A stretch of DNA of 64,000 bases from DASQPR01 sp963836785 (GTDB taxonomy: Bacteria; Actinomycetota; Actinomycetes; Mycobacteriales; Micromonosporaceae), in NCBI GenBank assembly GCA_963836785.1, contig CAWIKW010000002.1:1-64000 (forward strand), in the 5' to 3' direction. The translations under genes were made by a program, and so were the position numbers. Below are positions 1-9,521 of this stretch, piece after piece. Each line of letters opens with the position of its first letter. Position 1 is the first letter of the stretch. The notes under the pieces were generated by a model. It was given only the letters and a program-made list of their open reading frames with translations, ran no database searches and had not been told where the DNA came from.

Positions 1-54
1 CGACGCGGCCTTCCGCGCCGGGCCGACCCAAACCAGGGTGAGAGGATGTCACCT

Positions 55-486
55 ATGACCACGAGTAATCGGCCCGCGTTCCATCTCGCCATCCCGGTCT
101 CGGATCTGGAGGCCGCCCGCGCCTTCTACGGCGGTGTACTTGGGTTGGTGGAAGGTCGCTCGTCGGGCTCGTGGGTGGACTGGAACTTCTACGGTCACCA
201 GGTGGTTACCCATGTGGCCACCACGCCGCGCACCGCCGACGCCGGCCACAGTTCGGTGGACGGCCACCAGGTACCCGTGCCGCACTTCGGGCTGCTGTTG
301 TCCATTACGGACTTTCACGACCTGGCAGGGCGGCTACGCGCGGGTGGTATCGAGTTCGTCATCGAGCCGTATCTGCGCTTTGCCGGACAGGCCGGCGAAC
401 AGTGGACGATGTTCCTTCGTGACCCGGCCGGCAACGCGCTGGAGTTCAAGGCGTTCCAGGACGAGTCTCAGGTGTTCGCGAAGTAG
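55..486 (+). CDS. VOC superfamily (glyoxalase/dioxygenase-like) protein
   Basis: A 143-residue single-module VOC protein, presumably a cytosolic metal-dependent lyase, dioxygenase or small-molecule binder. Visible hallmarks are the opening beta strand FHLAIPV followed by DLEAARAFYGGVLG, a central PHFGLLLS strand, and a closing RDPAGNALEFKAF. The expected metal ligands are the His of FHLAI, the His of PHFG and the Glu of ALEF. I start at the ATG at 55 because GAGAGG at 40-45 then sits nine bases upstream; the in-frame ATG at 46 abuts that ribosome site. It stands alone, convergent with the next gene. The substrate cannot be inferred. The length suits a one-domain member that dimerises to build the active site. 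Confidence 0.85.
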   Translation: MTTSNRPAFHLAIPVSDLEAARAFYGGVLGLVEGRSSGSWVDWNFYGHQVVTHVATTPRTADAGHSSVDGHQVPVPHFGLLLSITDFHDLAGRLRAGGIEFVIEPYLRFAGQAGEQWTMFLRDPAGNALEFKAFQDESQVFAK

Positions 487-602
487 CGACCGACTCGATC
501 GTCGCCCACCCGATCCGTGCTCATGACTTCGCTCAGCCACCGACCGAACCGCCCGCTCACACAGCTGTAGCGGGGCGTCATTGTGCCTGGGCGCGGCCAG
601 CC

Positions 603-1571
603 TTACCGGGCGACAGGGACCTCAAGCCAGAGCCCGCCGTTGAGGTTGAGGTTGTTGCCGGCCGCCTGGCCGGGGGCCGAATCGCCGACGTAGGTGTACA
701 GCGGATGCCCGTTGTAGGTGAGTTGCTCAGAGCCGTCGGTTCGCTTGATCGTGCCGACCGTGCCCGGCAGGCCCGAGCCGGCCGCGGCGGTGCCGGTCAC
801 CGGCGGCCAGTACGCTGCACAGGTTCCGTAGCATTTCGACGCGGTCGGGGTGTCGGGGGCGAACGAGTAGAGCGTGAAACCCTTCGCGTTCGTGAGCACC
901 GTCGTCCCGCCGATCGTCGTGGTCTTGAGGGCAGTGGTCGTGGCTGCGGGTGCCGAAGAGCTGGCCCCGGCGACCGCCAACCCAAACAGCACGAGCGCCG
1001 CAACCGTCAGGCCTGCGGCGGTGGCCGCGGCCGCCCTGGCGGTCGCCGGCGGGATCTGGGTGGGGAATGTGGCCGGGGCCGCCGCCGTGCCGTCCGCTAC
1101 GGCTGTGGCCGGCGCGGGAGCAAGCGCGAGCGCGGCCAGTGCCACGAAGGCGGCCACCTCCACCACGCCGGCGGCGATGCCGGCGCCCGTGCGAACCTCC
1201 TTGAACCCGAACAGCCCGATCCAGACGGTCAGCAGATAGCCGCCGAGGGTAGCCAGGGCGAAGCCGGCGCCGGCACCGGCCGCCAACCGGCTCGCGATAA
1301 CGAACCGACTGGGGATGGCCAGTACCGCCAGCCCGAGGCCGAAGGCCGCGATCACCTGCAGCAGGAACAGCCACCCGATCGTCGGGATCGTCCGGTACCC
1401 GGTCAGGTACAAGTCGAGATGGATCGCTGCGGTGGCGATCAACAGACCCGAACCCACCACCCGCAGGATGACGTTGGGCCAGCCGGGCGCCGCCCATTCG
1501 GTGCGGTCCCGCAGGCTTCGCCCGGCACCCTTTCCCGTTCCCGACCCGGTCACGCTTTGCCGCTGTGTCAT
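603..1571 (-). CDS. COG4315-type membrane protein with secreted lipoprotein repeat
   Basis: This 322-residue protein has two parts. Residues about 35-215 hold several hydrophobic helices in a four- to five-span membrane region. After residue about 225 comes a secreted repeat domain of the Lipoprotein_15/COG4315 kind, recognisable by GFTLYSFAPDTP, then KCYGTCAAYWPPV, a TYNGHPLYTYVGD segment and a final GLWLEV. The family has no proven function; fusions to membrane segments recur in actinobacteria and an envelope redox or metal role has been guessed. The ATG at 1571 is preceded by GAGGACCGACAG, a good ribosome site. A decayed second copy of the repeat lies directly upstream on the same strand. 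Confidence 0.85.
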   Translation of the reverse strand: MTQRQSVTGSGTGKGAGRSLRDRTEWAAPGWPNVILRVVGSGLLIATAAIHLDLYLTGYRTIPTIGWLFLLQVIAAFGLGLAVLAIPSRFVIASRLAAGAGAGFALATLGGYLLTVWIGLFGFKEVRTGAGIAAGVVEVAAFVALAALALAPAPATAVADGTAAAPATFPTQIPPATARAAAATAAGLTVAALVLFGLAVAGASSSAPAATTTALKTTTIGGTTVLTNAKGFTLYSFAPDTPTASKCYGTCAAYWPPVTGTAAAGSGLPGTVGTIKRTDGSEQLTYNGHPLYTYVGDSAPGQAAGNNLNLNGGLWLEVPVAR

Positions 1572-1606
1572 CTGTCGGTCCTCCGCGTTTGCCTGGTGCC
1601 CTCCAG

Positions 1607-1905
1607 TTAGTACCCGGAACCTCCGCCGCCCGATGAGGATCTGCCGGTCCGGGCGCCGCCGGATGTGGTGACTTCATGCCACAGCCCGCCGAACGCGTTC
1701 AGGCCGTTGCCGTTGCCGGTGGCCCGTCCCGAGCGGTGTCGCCGACGAACGTGTACAGCGGGCGCCCGGCGGGGTCGGCTTGTGGTACGCCGTCGGACCG
1801 CGTGATTGTGCCGAGGCGCTAGACATGTAGGGCGTGTCGGGGGCGAACGAGTACAACGTCAGCCCCGTGGCGCCGGTCAGCACCGTCGCGCCGCCTATCT
1901 TGGCG
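1607..1905 (-). pseudogene. Decayed COG4315 lipoprotein repeat (tandem copy)
   Basis: Read on the minus strand this stretch aligns by eye with the secreted repeat of the gene immediately downstream. It opens IGGATVLTGATGLTLYSFAPDTP. It then loses the cysteine-containing section and jumps to another frame (GTITRSDGVPQADPAGR, then PLYTFVGDTARDG). It shifts frame again for GNGNGLNAFGGLWHEV, ending at TAA 1609-1607. Two frame changes plus an internal deletion make an intact product impossible. It stops 35 bases before the start of the intact gene, so this looks like an old tandem duplication in which one copy died. Confidence 0.75.
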
Positions 1906-2103
1906 TTCCTTCAGACTACCCGCAGGAGCCGCAGCGGGACTGCAACTGGGCATCCGCCGTACTACTTCACCTCGGACCCGGCGTGGCCCCGGCCTTGAGG
2001 CACGCGCCCGCGACGCATAACGCAAACGGCCGGGTAGCTGACCACCGACAGCGCAACACGCGCCGTCACCGTATCGGTTACGGCACAGCGTGCTGATGGT
2101 AAG

Positions 2104-2147
2104 CCCAGCGCGGTGGCACCGGCGCGAGCCGGTGCCACCGCGCTGGG
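2104..2147 (-). terminator. Perfect 20-bp hairpin downstream of GH35 gene
   Basis: Bases 2104-2123 are perfectly complementary to 2128-2147, leaving a four-base loop (GCGA on the plus strand, TCGC on the minus). It lies about 80 bases past the stop of the minus-strand beta-galactosidase. There is no T-run, as is common for actinobacterial terminators. A terminator or 3' mRNA-stabilising hairpin is the natural reading. Confidence 0.7.
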
Positions 2148-2229
2148 TACGCGTACCGAGCGGTGTTCGTCGTGACGTTCGGGGCTTGAGGGCCCCGCTT
2201 GCCGAGCGAGCGGCTCGATGTTGGCGTGC

Positions 2230-5200
2230 CTAGCCGGCGCAGGTGACCACCGGATTGGCCCAGTCGCCATGGTCGTTACCGTTGCCGTCACCAGCATCGC
2301 CGACGACAAGGTCTAGGACCTGGCCACCTGCCACCGGTACGTCGATGGAGACGGCCGGTGACGATCCGTTGATTGTCGCGGTCGTCGTGAGAACTTTGCC
2401 GTCGAGCACGACGCTGAACGTGACCGTTCCGGCATTGCCGTTCTCGTCGTCCATGCCGACGGTCGCGGTGAACTCGCTGCACGTGCCGCCGAGGTAGACG
2501 GCGACATCGCTCGGTGAGTTCGTGCCAAGCCCCTTGGCGTAGACCGTGCCGTTGATGGTGATCGGATGGCCGTCATTGGGCTGGTTCCCGCCGACACTTT
2601 CGTCGCGTTCCACCGGCCCCCACCCATTCGTCGACGACAACCACGGCAGGTCGCTGACTTGGTCGTTGCCGACCGGCGGCAGCGGCGGTATCGCACCAAC
2701 GATGCGCTCATCGCTGGCGGTGCTCTGGCGGGCGCTCTGTTGCATCGTCGCCGTGGCGGTCAGCGCGTTCACCTTGGCCACCGCGGTCGGTGCGGTGACG
2801 CTCCACGTGAACGTCGCCGACTCGCCACCGACGATCTTGTCGACGCTGGCCGGCGTGGAGTCGCTTGCCGTCCAGCCGGCGGGCAGGTTCAGCGCCGCCG
2901 TCACGTCCTTGGCCGCCGCCCCATCCACCGGCACGCTGACAGTAGCCGTCGCGGTGAACTGCTGGCCGGCGCTGACCGACCCCGGGACCTGCAGGTCGAC
3001 TGACGATCCCGGTGCCTTCGGCATCTTGTACTGAGCCCCGTTGTACCTGGGACTGTCGTTCTGGGCGACAGTGAGCGAGGAGGCGTAGCTGCCGTAGTTC
3101 GTGAGTGCGACGGTGCCGAGTCCTCCCGTGGAGCCGTCGAGGTTCCAGACAGCGATCTTGATATCGTTGTCGCCGTTCGGATTGAGCACGCCGTTCGGGA
3201 TCGGGAAGCTGTGCTGCGGACCCACGTAGTTGACGTAGTTGCCCATGTCCCAACCGTTGACAAAGATCTCCGCCCGGTACTTTCGTGACGGATTGTCGCT
3301 GATGGTCAGGCCGAGCGAGGTGTCCTGTCCGGCCGGCAGATTCAGGGTTACGTCAGTGGCGTACCACGACACTCCAGGCGTCGTATCGGTCGCCGGCAAG
3401 GTCACCGGCTGCCACGTGTCGGTCGGGTAGCCGGGCAGCGAGTATCCCGCGCGTTCGCCGTACAGGCCGCCGGTGTTCAGCGGGCCACGTACCGGGTCGA
3501 TCGGGTCTTCGCCTCCGCGGTCGCCCTGCAGGCGCCAGGTGACCGTGTTTAGCGGCGCGCCGACGAGCGTGGCGGCGGTCAGGCCACGCGCAGCCTTGTT
3601 GCCGCTGGATTCGTTGTAGTCCTCCTCGTGACCCATGTTCACGGTGAGAACCGCGATGACGTTGTCCGGACCCTGCTTGACGGCACCCGCGGGGAACGTG
3701 TACGTCTTCGATCCGTCCGATGTGGAGCTGCCGAGGAATGTGCCGTTCAACCAGACGGACGATGCCGCGGCGCCGCCGCCACTCTGCGCGGACAGCGTGA
3801 TGCCGGTCTCCGCGCCGGTGCCGGTGAACCGACCCCTGTACCAGGTGCTGCCGGTGTGGAAGCCGTAGTCGTCGGCGAACAGCACCGGCAGCGTGCCGGG
3901 TGCGGTGATGCTGTTCGTCGTGGTCTTGTCGGCGACCTGCCATGTCGAGTCGTCGAATCCGGGCTGTGCCTCCGGCGACTCCTCGGTGTGTACCCAGTTG
4001 GTCAGTGCGGGCAGCGCAATCGGCGCGGCGGTCGGTACGGTGCCGACGAGGCTGCCGCTGTCGGTGGATTGCGTCGCGACCGGGTCGCCGTTCCACGTCA
4101 CGCTTTGCGCGCCACTGAAGACCTCGATCGAGCCGTCGGTCGCCACGTCGCCGGTCAGGGCGAGCGTCGAGCCGTCGCTCGTCGCGCCGCGCAATAGGTG
4201 GGTACCGCGGACCAGGACCGGCCCGCCCGCGGTGTCCTGCCGCCAGAACGTGTTGGCGGTGGCCGTGTCGGCGAGCAACAGGAGCAGCGGGTGATCGCCG
4301 CCGGTGATCTGTACGCGGATCAGACCGTTGTGCTTGTAGTTCAGGCGCAGATCGCCGGTCGCCGCGTCCCATGTCGTCGTGACGTCGCCACCGGTTGCCG
4401 TGACGGTCGGCTTCGCGGCGTAGCGCAGCACCGTCTCACCGTCAGACCCCTGGTCACCGTAGAGCACCGCGATGTCGCGGCCGGCGATCGTCGCGTTCGT
4501 CATGATCTCCGATGTCGAGTACTGCAACTGGTTGCCGCCGAGGTTGTAATTCGCGACGATGATCTTCGACTCGCGGCCGTTGAGCGAGATGCCGGTACCG
4601 GGCTGCTGCGGCACGACCGGGTACGTCGGCTGTGTCGTCGCTGGGACAGTCAGGTCGATCGCGTCGATCGAGACGTAGTTGTCGGTCGAGCCCGAGCTGT
4701 GCGTCCCATCGACGACGATCTTCAGTGTGTGCTGGCCGTCGGCCAGTCCGCTCGTCTGGTACAGCACCGCCTGGTTCTTGCTGCCCGACGCGTCGACGGT
4801 GGCCTGCTTGACCCCGTCGATGTAGACGTCGGCGAACCCGTGGTTGTTTGTCTGGGATCCGATCCACCGGATCGCGGTGCCGCTGAACGGCACAGTCAGC
4901 GAATCGCCCGCCCGGTTGGAGAACGACTCGGTGTTCTTGTAGTCGCCTCCCGTGTAGCTCTGGTTCGCTACGTGCGACCAGTTGCCGCTGTATTGCAGCG
5001 CCGGGTCCGTGTCGTCGTATGTGTAGCTGACGTTGGTGATCGGCTTTGCATTGAAGTCGATCGAGATGTGTGTGCTGTCGGCCGACGTTGACGTGGAGTT
5101 GGAGTGACGCAACACGTGGAATTCTGTGCCGGTGTCCGGGTTCTTCCGCGCGGTGTCGACGATCGCCGGGTTGTCCGGCGTGCCGGGCGGGATCGCGTCG

Positions 5201-6366
5201 GTCTTCGTGAGCGGGGCGACGGCCTGCGTGAAGTAGCCGATCAGCTTGTCCTCGTAGTACTTCGGATCGAGCTGGCGTGTCTCGCGGATCGCGGCACCGT
5301 AGTCGTAGGACGTGTAGTTCTCCGGCATGCCCAACCAGCCCCAGTTGGTACCGCCGTAGGTCATATAGAAGCTCTGCGATGTCGCGCCGACGGCGATGTT
5401 CTGCTTGTAGAACACGTTGGCGAACTGGTCGTTGATGAGCTGGGCGCACTTGTCGTATCCGGGTCCGCCCCACGGGTCGAAGGCGCCGCCCTGGAACTCC
5501 GCAGTTTCGAGCGGCTTGCCGGCGACGTGGTCATAGCTGATGTCGGGTACGCCGTTCCAGTGCGTCGGGTTGCTGCAGTTGAAGCCCTGCGGGTACGAGT
5601 CGGCGCCGTCAACGTCGAGAGCGGCGGTGCCGGAGTTGAACGTTCCGTTGTTGTTCCCAACCAATGGAACCGTGATGCCGTCGGCCGTCGCCTTGTCTTC
5701 CAGGTGCTTCATGTACGAGCGGCCGGCCGCGTTGCCGTTGTAGTACTCGTTTTCGACCTGGTACTCGATGACCGTACCCGTGCCGTTGGTGAGCTGGTGG
5801 CGCGCGAGGATCCGGTCGATCTGCGTCTGCCACTCGTCGGAATACTTGAGGTAGTCCGGGTTGTCGCTGCGGGTGTTTCCCGCCTTCGTCGACAGCCAGC
5901 CCGGGAAGCCACCCCCGTCGACCTCGGCATTGATGTACGGCCCGGGCCGGGCGATGACGTAAATGCCCAACTCGTCAGCGATGTCGAGCAGCTTGTCGAC
6001 ATCGCGCACGCCGGTGAAGTCGTAAACTCCGGGCGCTGGCGAGTGGTAGCCCCAGTCGAAGTAGAGGGAGACCGCGTTGAATCCAGCGGCCCGCATCTTC
6101 TGCAAGACGTCGCGCCACAGATCCTGGCTCGGCAGCCGGAAGTAGTGGAATTCTCCCGACCACAGGTACGTGCGCTTACCGTCGATCATGAACGAATAGC
6201 CGTCGTAGGTGACCGTGTGTGTGGTGCCGGCCTGCGCCGGGGTCGGAGTGCTCGATGCGGCTTGGGCGGAGCTAACGCCACTACTCAGGCCGACGATGAG
6301 CGCAGCCGCGGCGCCGAAAACGAGAAAACGGCGCATGCCGCGGCCGCGTTTGTGTGGTGCGGGCAT
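2230..6366 (-). CDS. Secreted multidomain GH35 beta-galactosidase A
   Basis: A 1378-residue secreted glycoside hydrolase family 35 enzyme, expected to release terminal beta-galactose outside the cell. A signal peptide (MRRFLVFGAAAALIVGLSSG to AQA) leads to the catalytic barrel at about 45-395. The acid/base Glu is in QVENEY (about E207) and the probable nucleophile is in ETAEFQGG (about E290). Residues about 439-574 form an extra jelly-roll sugar-binding-like module (SIDFNAKP to SIDAIDL) that the paralogue at 20270 lacks. The usual beta-galactosidase second domain (SKIIVANYNLGG), jelly-roll domains, a NEW3-type domain (about 1120-1205) and a C-terminal NPCBM module (VSDLPWLSSTNGWGPVERD onward) follow. 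The start at 6366 is chosen because GGAGG lies eight bases upstream; other in-frame starts lie at 6381 and 6390. Confidence 0.93.
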   Translation of the reverse strand: MPAPHKRGRGMRRFLVFGAAAALIVGLSSGVSSAQAASSTPTPAQAGTTHTVTYDGYSFMIDGKRTYLWSGEFHYFRLPSQDLWRDVLQKMRAAGFNAVSLYFDWGYHSPAPGVYDFTGVRDVDKLLDIADELGIYVIARPGPYINAEVDGGGFPGWLSTKAGNTRSDNPDYLKYSDEWQTQIDRILARHQLTNGTGTVIEYQVENEYYNGNAAGRSYMKHLEDKATADGITVPLVGNNNGTFNSGTAALDVDGADSYPQGFNCSNPTHWNGVPDISYDHVAGKPLETAEFQGGAFDPWGGPGYDKCAQLINDQFANVFYKQNIAVGATSQSFYMTYGGTNWGWLGMPENYTSYDYGAAIRETRQLDPKYYEDKLIGYFTQAVAPLTKTDAIPPGTPDNPAIVDTARKNPDTGTEFHVLRHSNSTSTSADSTHISIDFNAKPITNVSYTYDDTDPALQYSGNWSHVANQSYTGGDYKNTESFSNRAGDSLTVPFSGTAIRWIGSQTNNHGFADVYIDGVKQATVDASGSKNQAVLYQTSGLADGQHTLKIVVDGTHSSGSTDNYVSIDAIDLTVPATTQPTYPVVPQQPGTGISLNGRESKIIVANYNLGGNQLQYSTSEIMTNATIAGRDIAVLYGDQGSDGETVLRYAAKPTVTATGGDVTTTWDAATGDLRLNYKHNGLIRVQITGGDHPLLLLLADTATANTFWRQDTAGGPVLVRGTHLLRGATSDGSTLALTGDVATDGSIEVFSGAQSVTWNGDPVATQSTDSGSLVGTVPTAAPIALPALTNWVHTEESPEAQPGFDDSTWQVADKTTTNSITAPGTLPVLFADDYGFHTGSTWYRGRFTGTGAETGITLSAQSGGGAAASSVWLNGTFLGSSTSDGSKTYTFPAGAVKQGPDNVIAVLTVNMGHEEDYNESSGNKAARGLTAATLVGAPLNTVTWRLQGDRGGEDPIDPVRGPLNTGGLYGERAGYSLPGYPTDTWQPVTLPATDTTPGVSWYATDVTLNLPAGQDTSLGLTISDNPSRKYRAEIFVNGWDMGNYVNYVGPQHSFPIPNGVLNPNGDNDIKIAVWNLDGSTGGLGTVALTNYGSYASSLTVAQNDSPRYNGAQYKMPKAPGSSVDLQVPGSVSAGQQFTATATVSVPVDGAAAKDVTAALNLPAGWTASDSTPASVDKIVGGESATFTWSVTAPTAVAKVNALTATATMQQSARQSTASDERIVGAIPPLPPVGNDQVSDLPWLSSTNGWGPVERDESVGGNQPNDGHPITINGTVYAKGLGTNSPSDVAVYLGGTCSEFTATVGMDDENGNAGTVTFSVVLDGKVLTTTATINGSSPAVSIDVPVAGGQVLDLVVGDAGDGNGNDHGDWANPVVTCAG

Positions 6367-6803
6367 GAACGGGACCTCCATGGCAGGCACGGAACGGGGG
6401 GATGAACCAGCGACTTCGCCGCGCAGCGATGGAAGAGTCGACGACGTGCCCGCTCCACGGACTGGTCAACGTCATTCCTCCGCTCCAACGCGAGCGACTG
6501 CCAAATCAACCAATTCTCAACGCACTTCCCCGCGAGTGACCGGATGCGGGGGCGACGGCGTTCGATCGTGAGGGAATTAGTTGGATTGTGTCGACAACGT
6601 TACTGATCCAGGTCGAAAACACAACCCTCGACGATCGGAAAGCGCGCCCAATCGCGTGCCATGTTTAGCGGGGTGCCATCCGGACGGCAGCATGTGGGCA
6701 AAGAGCCACGTCCACAGTGGTGCCTGACGAGCGCTTACGAGATCGTCGCAGGGCAGGCGCCCGCGGCGCACTCGCCCATGACACAACGGGATCTCGCCAT
6801 TGG
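6367..6803. other. Intergenic region upstream of GH35 A
   Basis: No gene is supported in these 437 bases. The stretch 6480-6620 is AT-richer than its surroundings and should hold the GH35 promoter. I see an 8-base palindrome TGTCGACA at 6589-6596 next to AACGTT, a plausible operator core, but no convincing -35/-10 pair. The right part (6600-6800) shows nothing recognisable. Confidence 0.4.
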
Positions 6804-7307
6804 CTACTGTTCGGAAGGTAGTGCGCGCTTGTCCCGGACTTGATGTGGCGGCCGGAGCGGCCTCGGCTCGCCCAGTGACACAGGCGTACCGGTCTCGGCG
6901 ATCTCGCGCCGGGCCTGGGCGATCGTGCGCGTCGATTCGTGCCAGCCACGTACAGCGTGGGCGTAGCGGTGCCGCTGCGCACGCGAGAGGTGTGTAGCCG
7001 GGAAACCGCTACCTTGGCGGGCAACGACCAGCCACGGGCGTCCGACAAAGGCGCTCGCCAGCGTCGCAATCGGCAAGAGCAGTAGCACGAGCAGCCATTC
7101 GAAAAAGAACACAGCGAGCAGGATGATCACTGGAAGCAGAACGATCCCCACGATCACCGCAACGACGACAGGGCTCTCGACGCCGTCGGCAAAGTCGAGG
7201 CCGTCGACCGGGACCCAGGCAGGCATGCGGCGGCGCGGCGTCCACGGAAGGATGCGGCGGCCGACCCACCAGCGGGTGCCGTCCGGCGCGCGTACACGTC
7301 GTCTCAC
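6804..7307 (-). CDS. Small conserved-type membrane protein
   Basis: A 167-residue protein beginning with a basic segment (MRRRVRAPDGTRWWVGRRIL). It then has two closely spaced hydrophobic helices at about 45-90 (SPVVVAVIVGIVLLPVII and FEWLLVLLLLPIATL) and a charged cytoplasmic tail of about 75 residues. This layout is common among uncharacterised actinobacterial membrane proteins; I do not recognise a functional motif. GTG start, no clear ribosome site. It stands alone between two non-coding stretches, so context gives no hint. Confidence 0.65.
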   Translation of the reverse strand: MRRRVRAPDGTRWWVGRRILPWTPRRRMPAWVPVDGLDFADGVESPVVVAVIVGIVLLPVIILLAVFFFEWLLVLLLLPIATLASAFVGRPWLVVARQGSGFPATHLSRAQRHRYAHAVRGWHESTRTIAQARREIAETGTPVSLGEPRPLRPPHQVRDKRALPSEQ

Positions 7308-7803
7308 AAACCGTCATCGTGCCAGCAGGCAGCCGCCATGCGGGTCGGCCGATCAGTCGAACCACACCGCACCGCCCTGGATGCCGCGCGGTCGGCCAGG
7401 CCTTTCAGCGCCAGATCGGCTGGCTGGAAGGCACGCGCACAAGGTCGGCGGGCCGATCACGGACCAGACGCTCACCCGATGACGCGTCGTAGTCTCGCGC
7501 ACGGCGGGCGCGAAGGAGCGAAGGTAGCGCAGGTCGACGGGCTAGCCGGAGTTCGCCGCCCCGTGAGACCTACGCATCAGGCGGATGCGGACTGCAAGTG
7601 CAGCAGCGGAGTACAGGGCCACGTCCCAAACACCAGGCCATCGGTGATGCCGGCATGGCCACGGCTCGGATTGCGTGATCGAGCGCGTCGAGCACGAGCG
7701 GTGTGGTCATGCTCGTAGCGGTCCTTAAGCCGAGGATGCGGTCGGCGCGACCGGAACCACGTACGACGGCGCTGGGGCAGTGGTCTGGACGCGGCCCGGT
7801 GGG
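7308..7803. other. Gene-poor stretch
   Basis: About 500 bases in which no reading frame on either strand shows a recognisable domain or convincing amino-acid composition. No hairpin, promoter or repeat stood out. Confidence 0.35.
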
Positions 7804-8556
7804 TCATGGTTTTGGCAGCTCCGGAGTCTGGGCCTGACCGAGTGGGGCGACCGCGGCGTCGAATTGATTCGCGCGCCGAAGAGCGTCGGCGATGAATCCG
7901 CTGGCCTTCAGCTCCTCGACGAGGTCCCGAAGGAACTGGACGGTCTCGGGCTGTCGGGTCGTGGTCGTGCCGACCGCCTGCTGGATCTGCATGAATCGAC
8001 CGTCGATCAGTCGGGCTTCGGGATGCGTCGCAACGAACTCGGTCATCGGCTGCCTGATGCCAGCCGCCACCTCCAGGCCTTGGGCGCGAAACTCATCGAT
8101 TCCTTCCTCTCCGCGCACGACACTCGCATGTTGAAGGGTGCGGGAGAGGAACAGGTCGTAGGCGGACCCACGCTTCACGCCGATACGCACGTCTGGACGG
8201 TCGATGTCATTGGCCGTGGTGAAGGGCGAGTTTTGGGGCACGACGAACACGCCCTCAATAAGTACGTACGGTGCGGTGAAGGCAACCTCGGCCTCACGTG
8301 CGGGTTCGATGGCCAGAAAGCAAATGTCGGCTCGGCCCGCCGTCATTGCCTCGTACGACTTTCGTGCTGCGTCGAAGCAGACGAGTTCCACCGGCACGTC
8401 CAGACGCGTGCCGACCTCGCGCGCGATGTCGACCGTAACGCCGGTCGGCGCCGTCGGCGTGCCTTGCGCCAATACCGGATTACCCAGATTGATTGAGGCC
8501 CGTAGGGCGCCCTTCGGCGCGAGGTCCTTGGTGATGGCGGCAGTCGCGATCCTCAT
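7804..8556 (-). CDS. Family 3 solute-binding protein lacking a signal peptide
   Basis: A 250-residue protein with the amino-acid-type (SBP_bac_3) binding fold. It shows an N-terminal lobe with RASINLGNPVLAQ, then GVTVDIAREVGTRLDVPVEL, the AGRADICFLAIEPAREAEVAFTAPY-type hinge region split over two strands, and GVKRGSAYDLFL. It has no signal peptide or lipobox, and no ABC permease or ATPase genes are adjacent. It may therefore act in the cytosol as a ligand-binding or cyclohexadienyl-dehydratase-like enzyme rather than in transport. The start at 8556 follows TACCCT by seven bases, which suggests a leaderless mRNA; the longer frame to 8643 has poor composition. Confidence 0.8.
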   Translation of the reverse strand: MRIATAAITKDLAPKGALRASINLGNPVLAQGTPTAPTGVTVDIAREVGTRLDVPVELVCFDAARKSYEAMTAGRADICFLAIEPAREAEVAFTAPYVLIEGVFVVPQNSPFTTANDIDRPDVRIGVKRGSAYDLFLSRTLQHASVVRGEEGIDEFRAQGLEVAAGIRQPMTEFVATHPEARLIDGRFMQIQQAVGTTTTRQPETVQFLRDLVEELKASGFIADALRRANQFDAAVAPLGQAQTPELPKP

Positions 8557-8723
8557 TGCGACGAGGGTAGAGCATTGCGCGGAGGGCGTGACGTGTGCTC
8601 GGGAGCGCCCGCTCTGCGCCGTGGACACGCATGATGCCGGCAATGGATTACACCAATGCCGTCCACACGGGCCGCACCAAATCGAGGACCCGCGATAGCA
8701 TCCAGCAGGTGGGAAATAACTCG

Positions 8724-9521
8724 ATGGCGATGATTCGACGGCTGGCGGCCGCGGCGACCGCCGTCGTGCTTGCCGGTTGCACGGGTGGCACGTCGATCGC
8801 GACGCCCACGAGGGCGAAGCCGTCCTCAGGGCTGTCGCCGAGCTCCTCGGCGGGGCTGGTCGACGCGAGTTGCGGTGCTTCCACCGCCGGCGGCCAGATG
8901 GTCCGGTTCGGCGCGGCGGGCGCGACGAATCTGGTCGGGATCGTTATGGGCACCGGCAAGACCGGGGTGGTGTTGGCCCACCAGAGCCGCGGCGACCGGT
9001 GTCAATGGGCCGACTACGCGGATGAACTCGCCCAGGCCGGATACCGGTCGCTGATTTTCGACTTTGCCGGCTCGGGCCTGTCGACCGGCAGCGACGCCAA
9101 TGACGCGGCGGTCGTGGCGGCCGCCGGATACCTGCGCGACCAGGGGGTTGACGCGGTGGTACTCATCGGTGCGTCGATGGGTGGGACCGCGGTGCTTGCG
9201 GCCGCCCCACAGATCACGCCGCCGGTCGCTGCCGTGGCGAGTCTGTCGGGTCCGGCCCGTTTCGACGGTGTGGACGCCGCCGAGGCGGTCAAGAAGCTCA
9301 CGGTTCCGGTGCTGTACGCGGTTTGCGCCGGCGACTCGGGCTTCGCCGACGATGCGCAGACGCTGTCGGATGCCACCCGGGCTGGCGCTGACAAGAAACT
9401 GCTTGTCGCACCGAACTGCAACAGCCACGGTGTACAGCTGGCGGCTAGGACCGGCGGACCGGAAGCGACAGCGGTCCGAGCGGCAATCCACGACTTGCTA
9501 GCGGCGCACGCGCCAGCATGA
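8724..9521 (+). CDS. Lipoprotein alpha/beta hydrolase
   Basis: A 265-residue putative esterase or dienelactone-hydrolase-like enzyme. The N-terminus MAMIRRLAAAATAVVLAGC is a lipoprotein signal peptide with the lipobox LAGC, so the enzyme should be anchored outside the membrane. The serine nucleophile sits in the elbow GASMGG. An oxyanion-type segment VVLAHQSRGD precedes it, an acidic residue follows in CAGDSGF, and the catalytic His is probably that of CNSHGVQL. AGGTGGG lies 8-14 bases before the ATG at 8724. The gene overlaps no neighbour and is divergent from the binding protein on its left. Confidence 0.85.
   Translation: MAMIRRLAAAATAVVLAGCTGGTSIATPTRAKPSSGLSPSSSAGLVDASCGASTAGGQMVRFGAAGATNLVGIVMGTGKTGVVLAHQSRGDRCQWADYADELAQAGYRSLIFDFAGSGLSTGSDANDAAVVAAAGYLRDQGVDAVVLIGASMGGTAVLAAAPQITPPVAAVASLSGPARFDGVDAAEAVKKLTVPVLYAVCAGDSGFADDAQTLSDATRAGADKKLLVAPNCNSHGVQLAARTGGPEATAVRAAIHDLLAAHAPA

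Noticed and set aside
705..1610. A 301-codon plus-strand frame opposite the COG4315 gene
   Set aside because: Arg/Gly-rich shadow; the minus strand encodes recognisable helices and repeat motifs.
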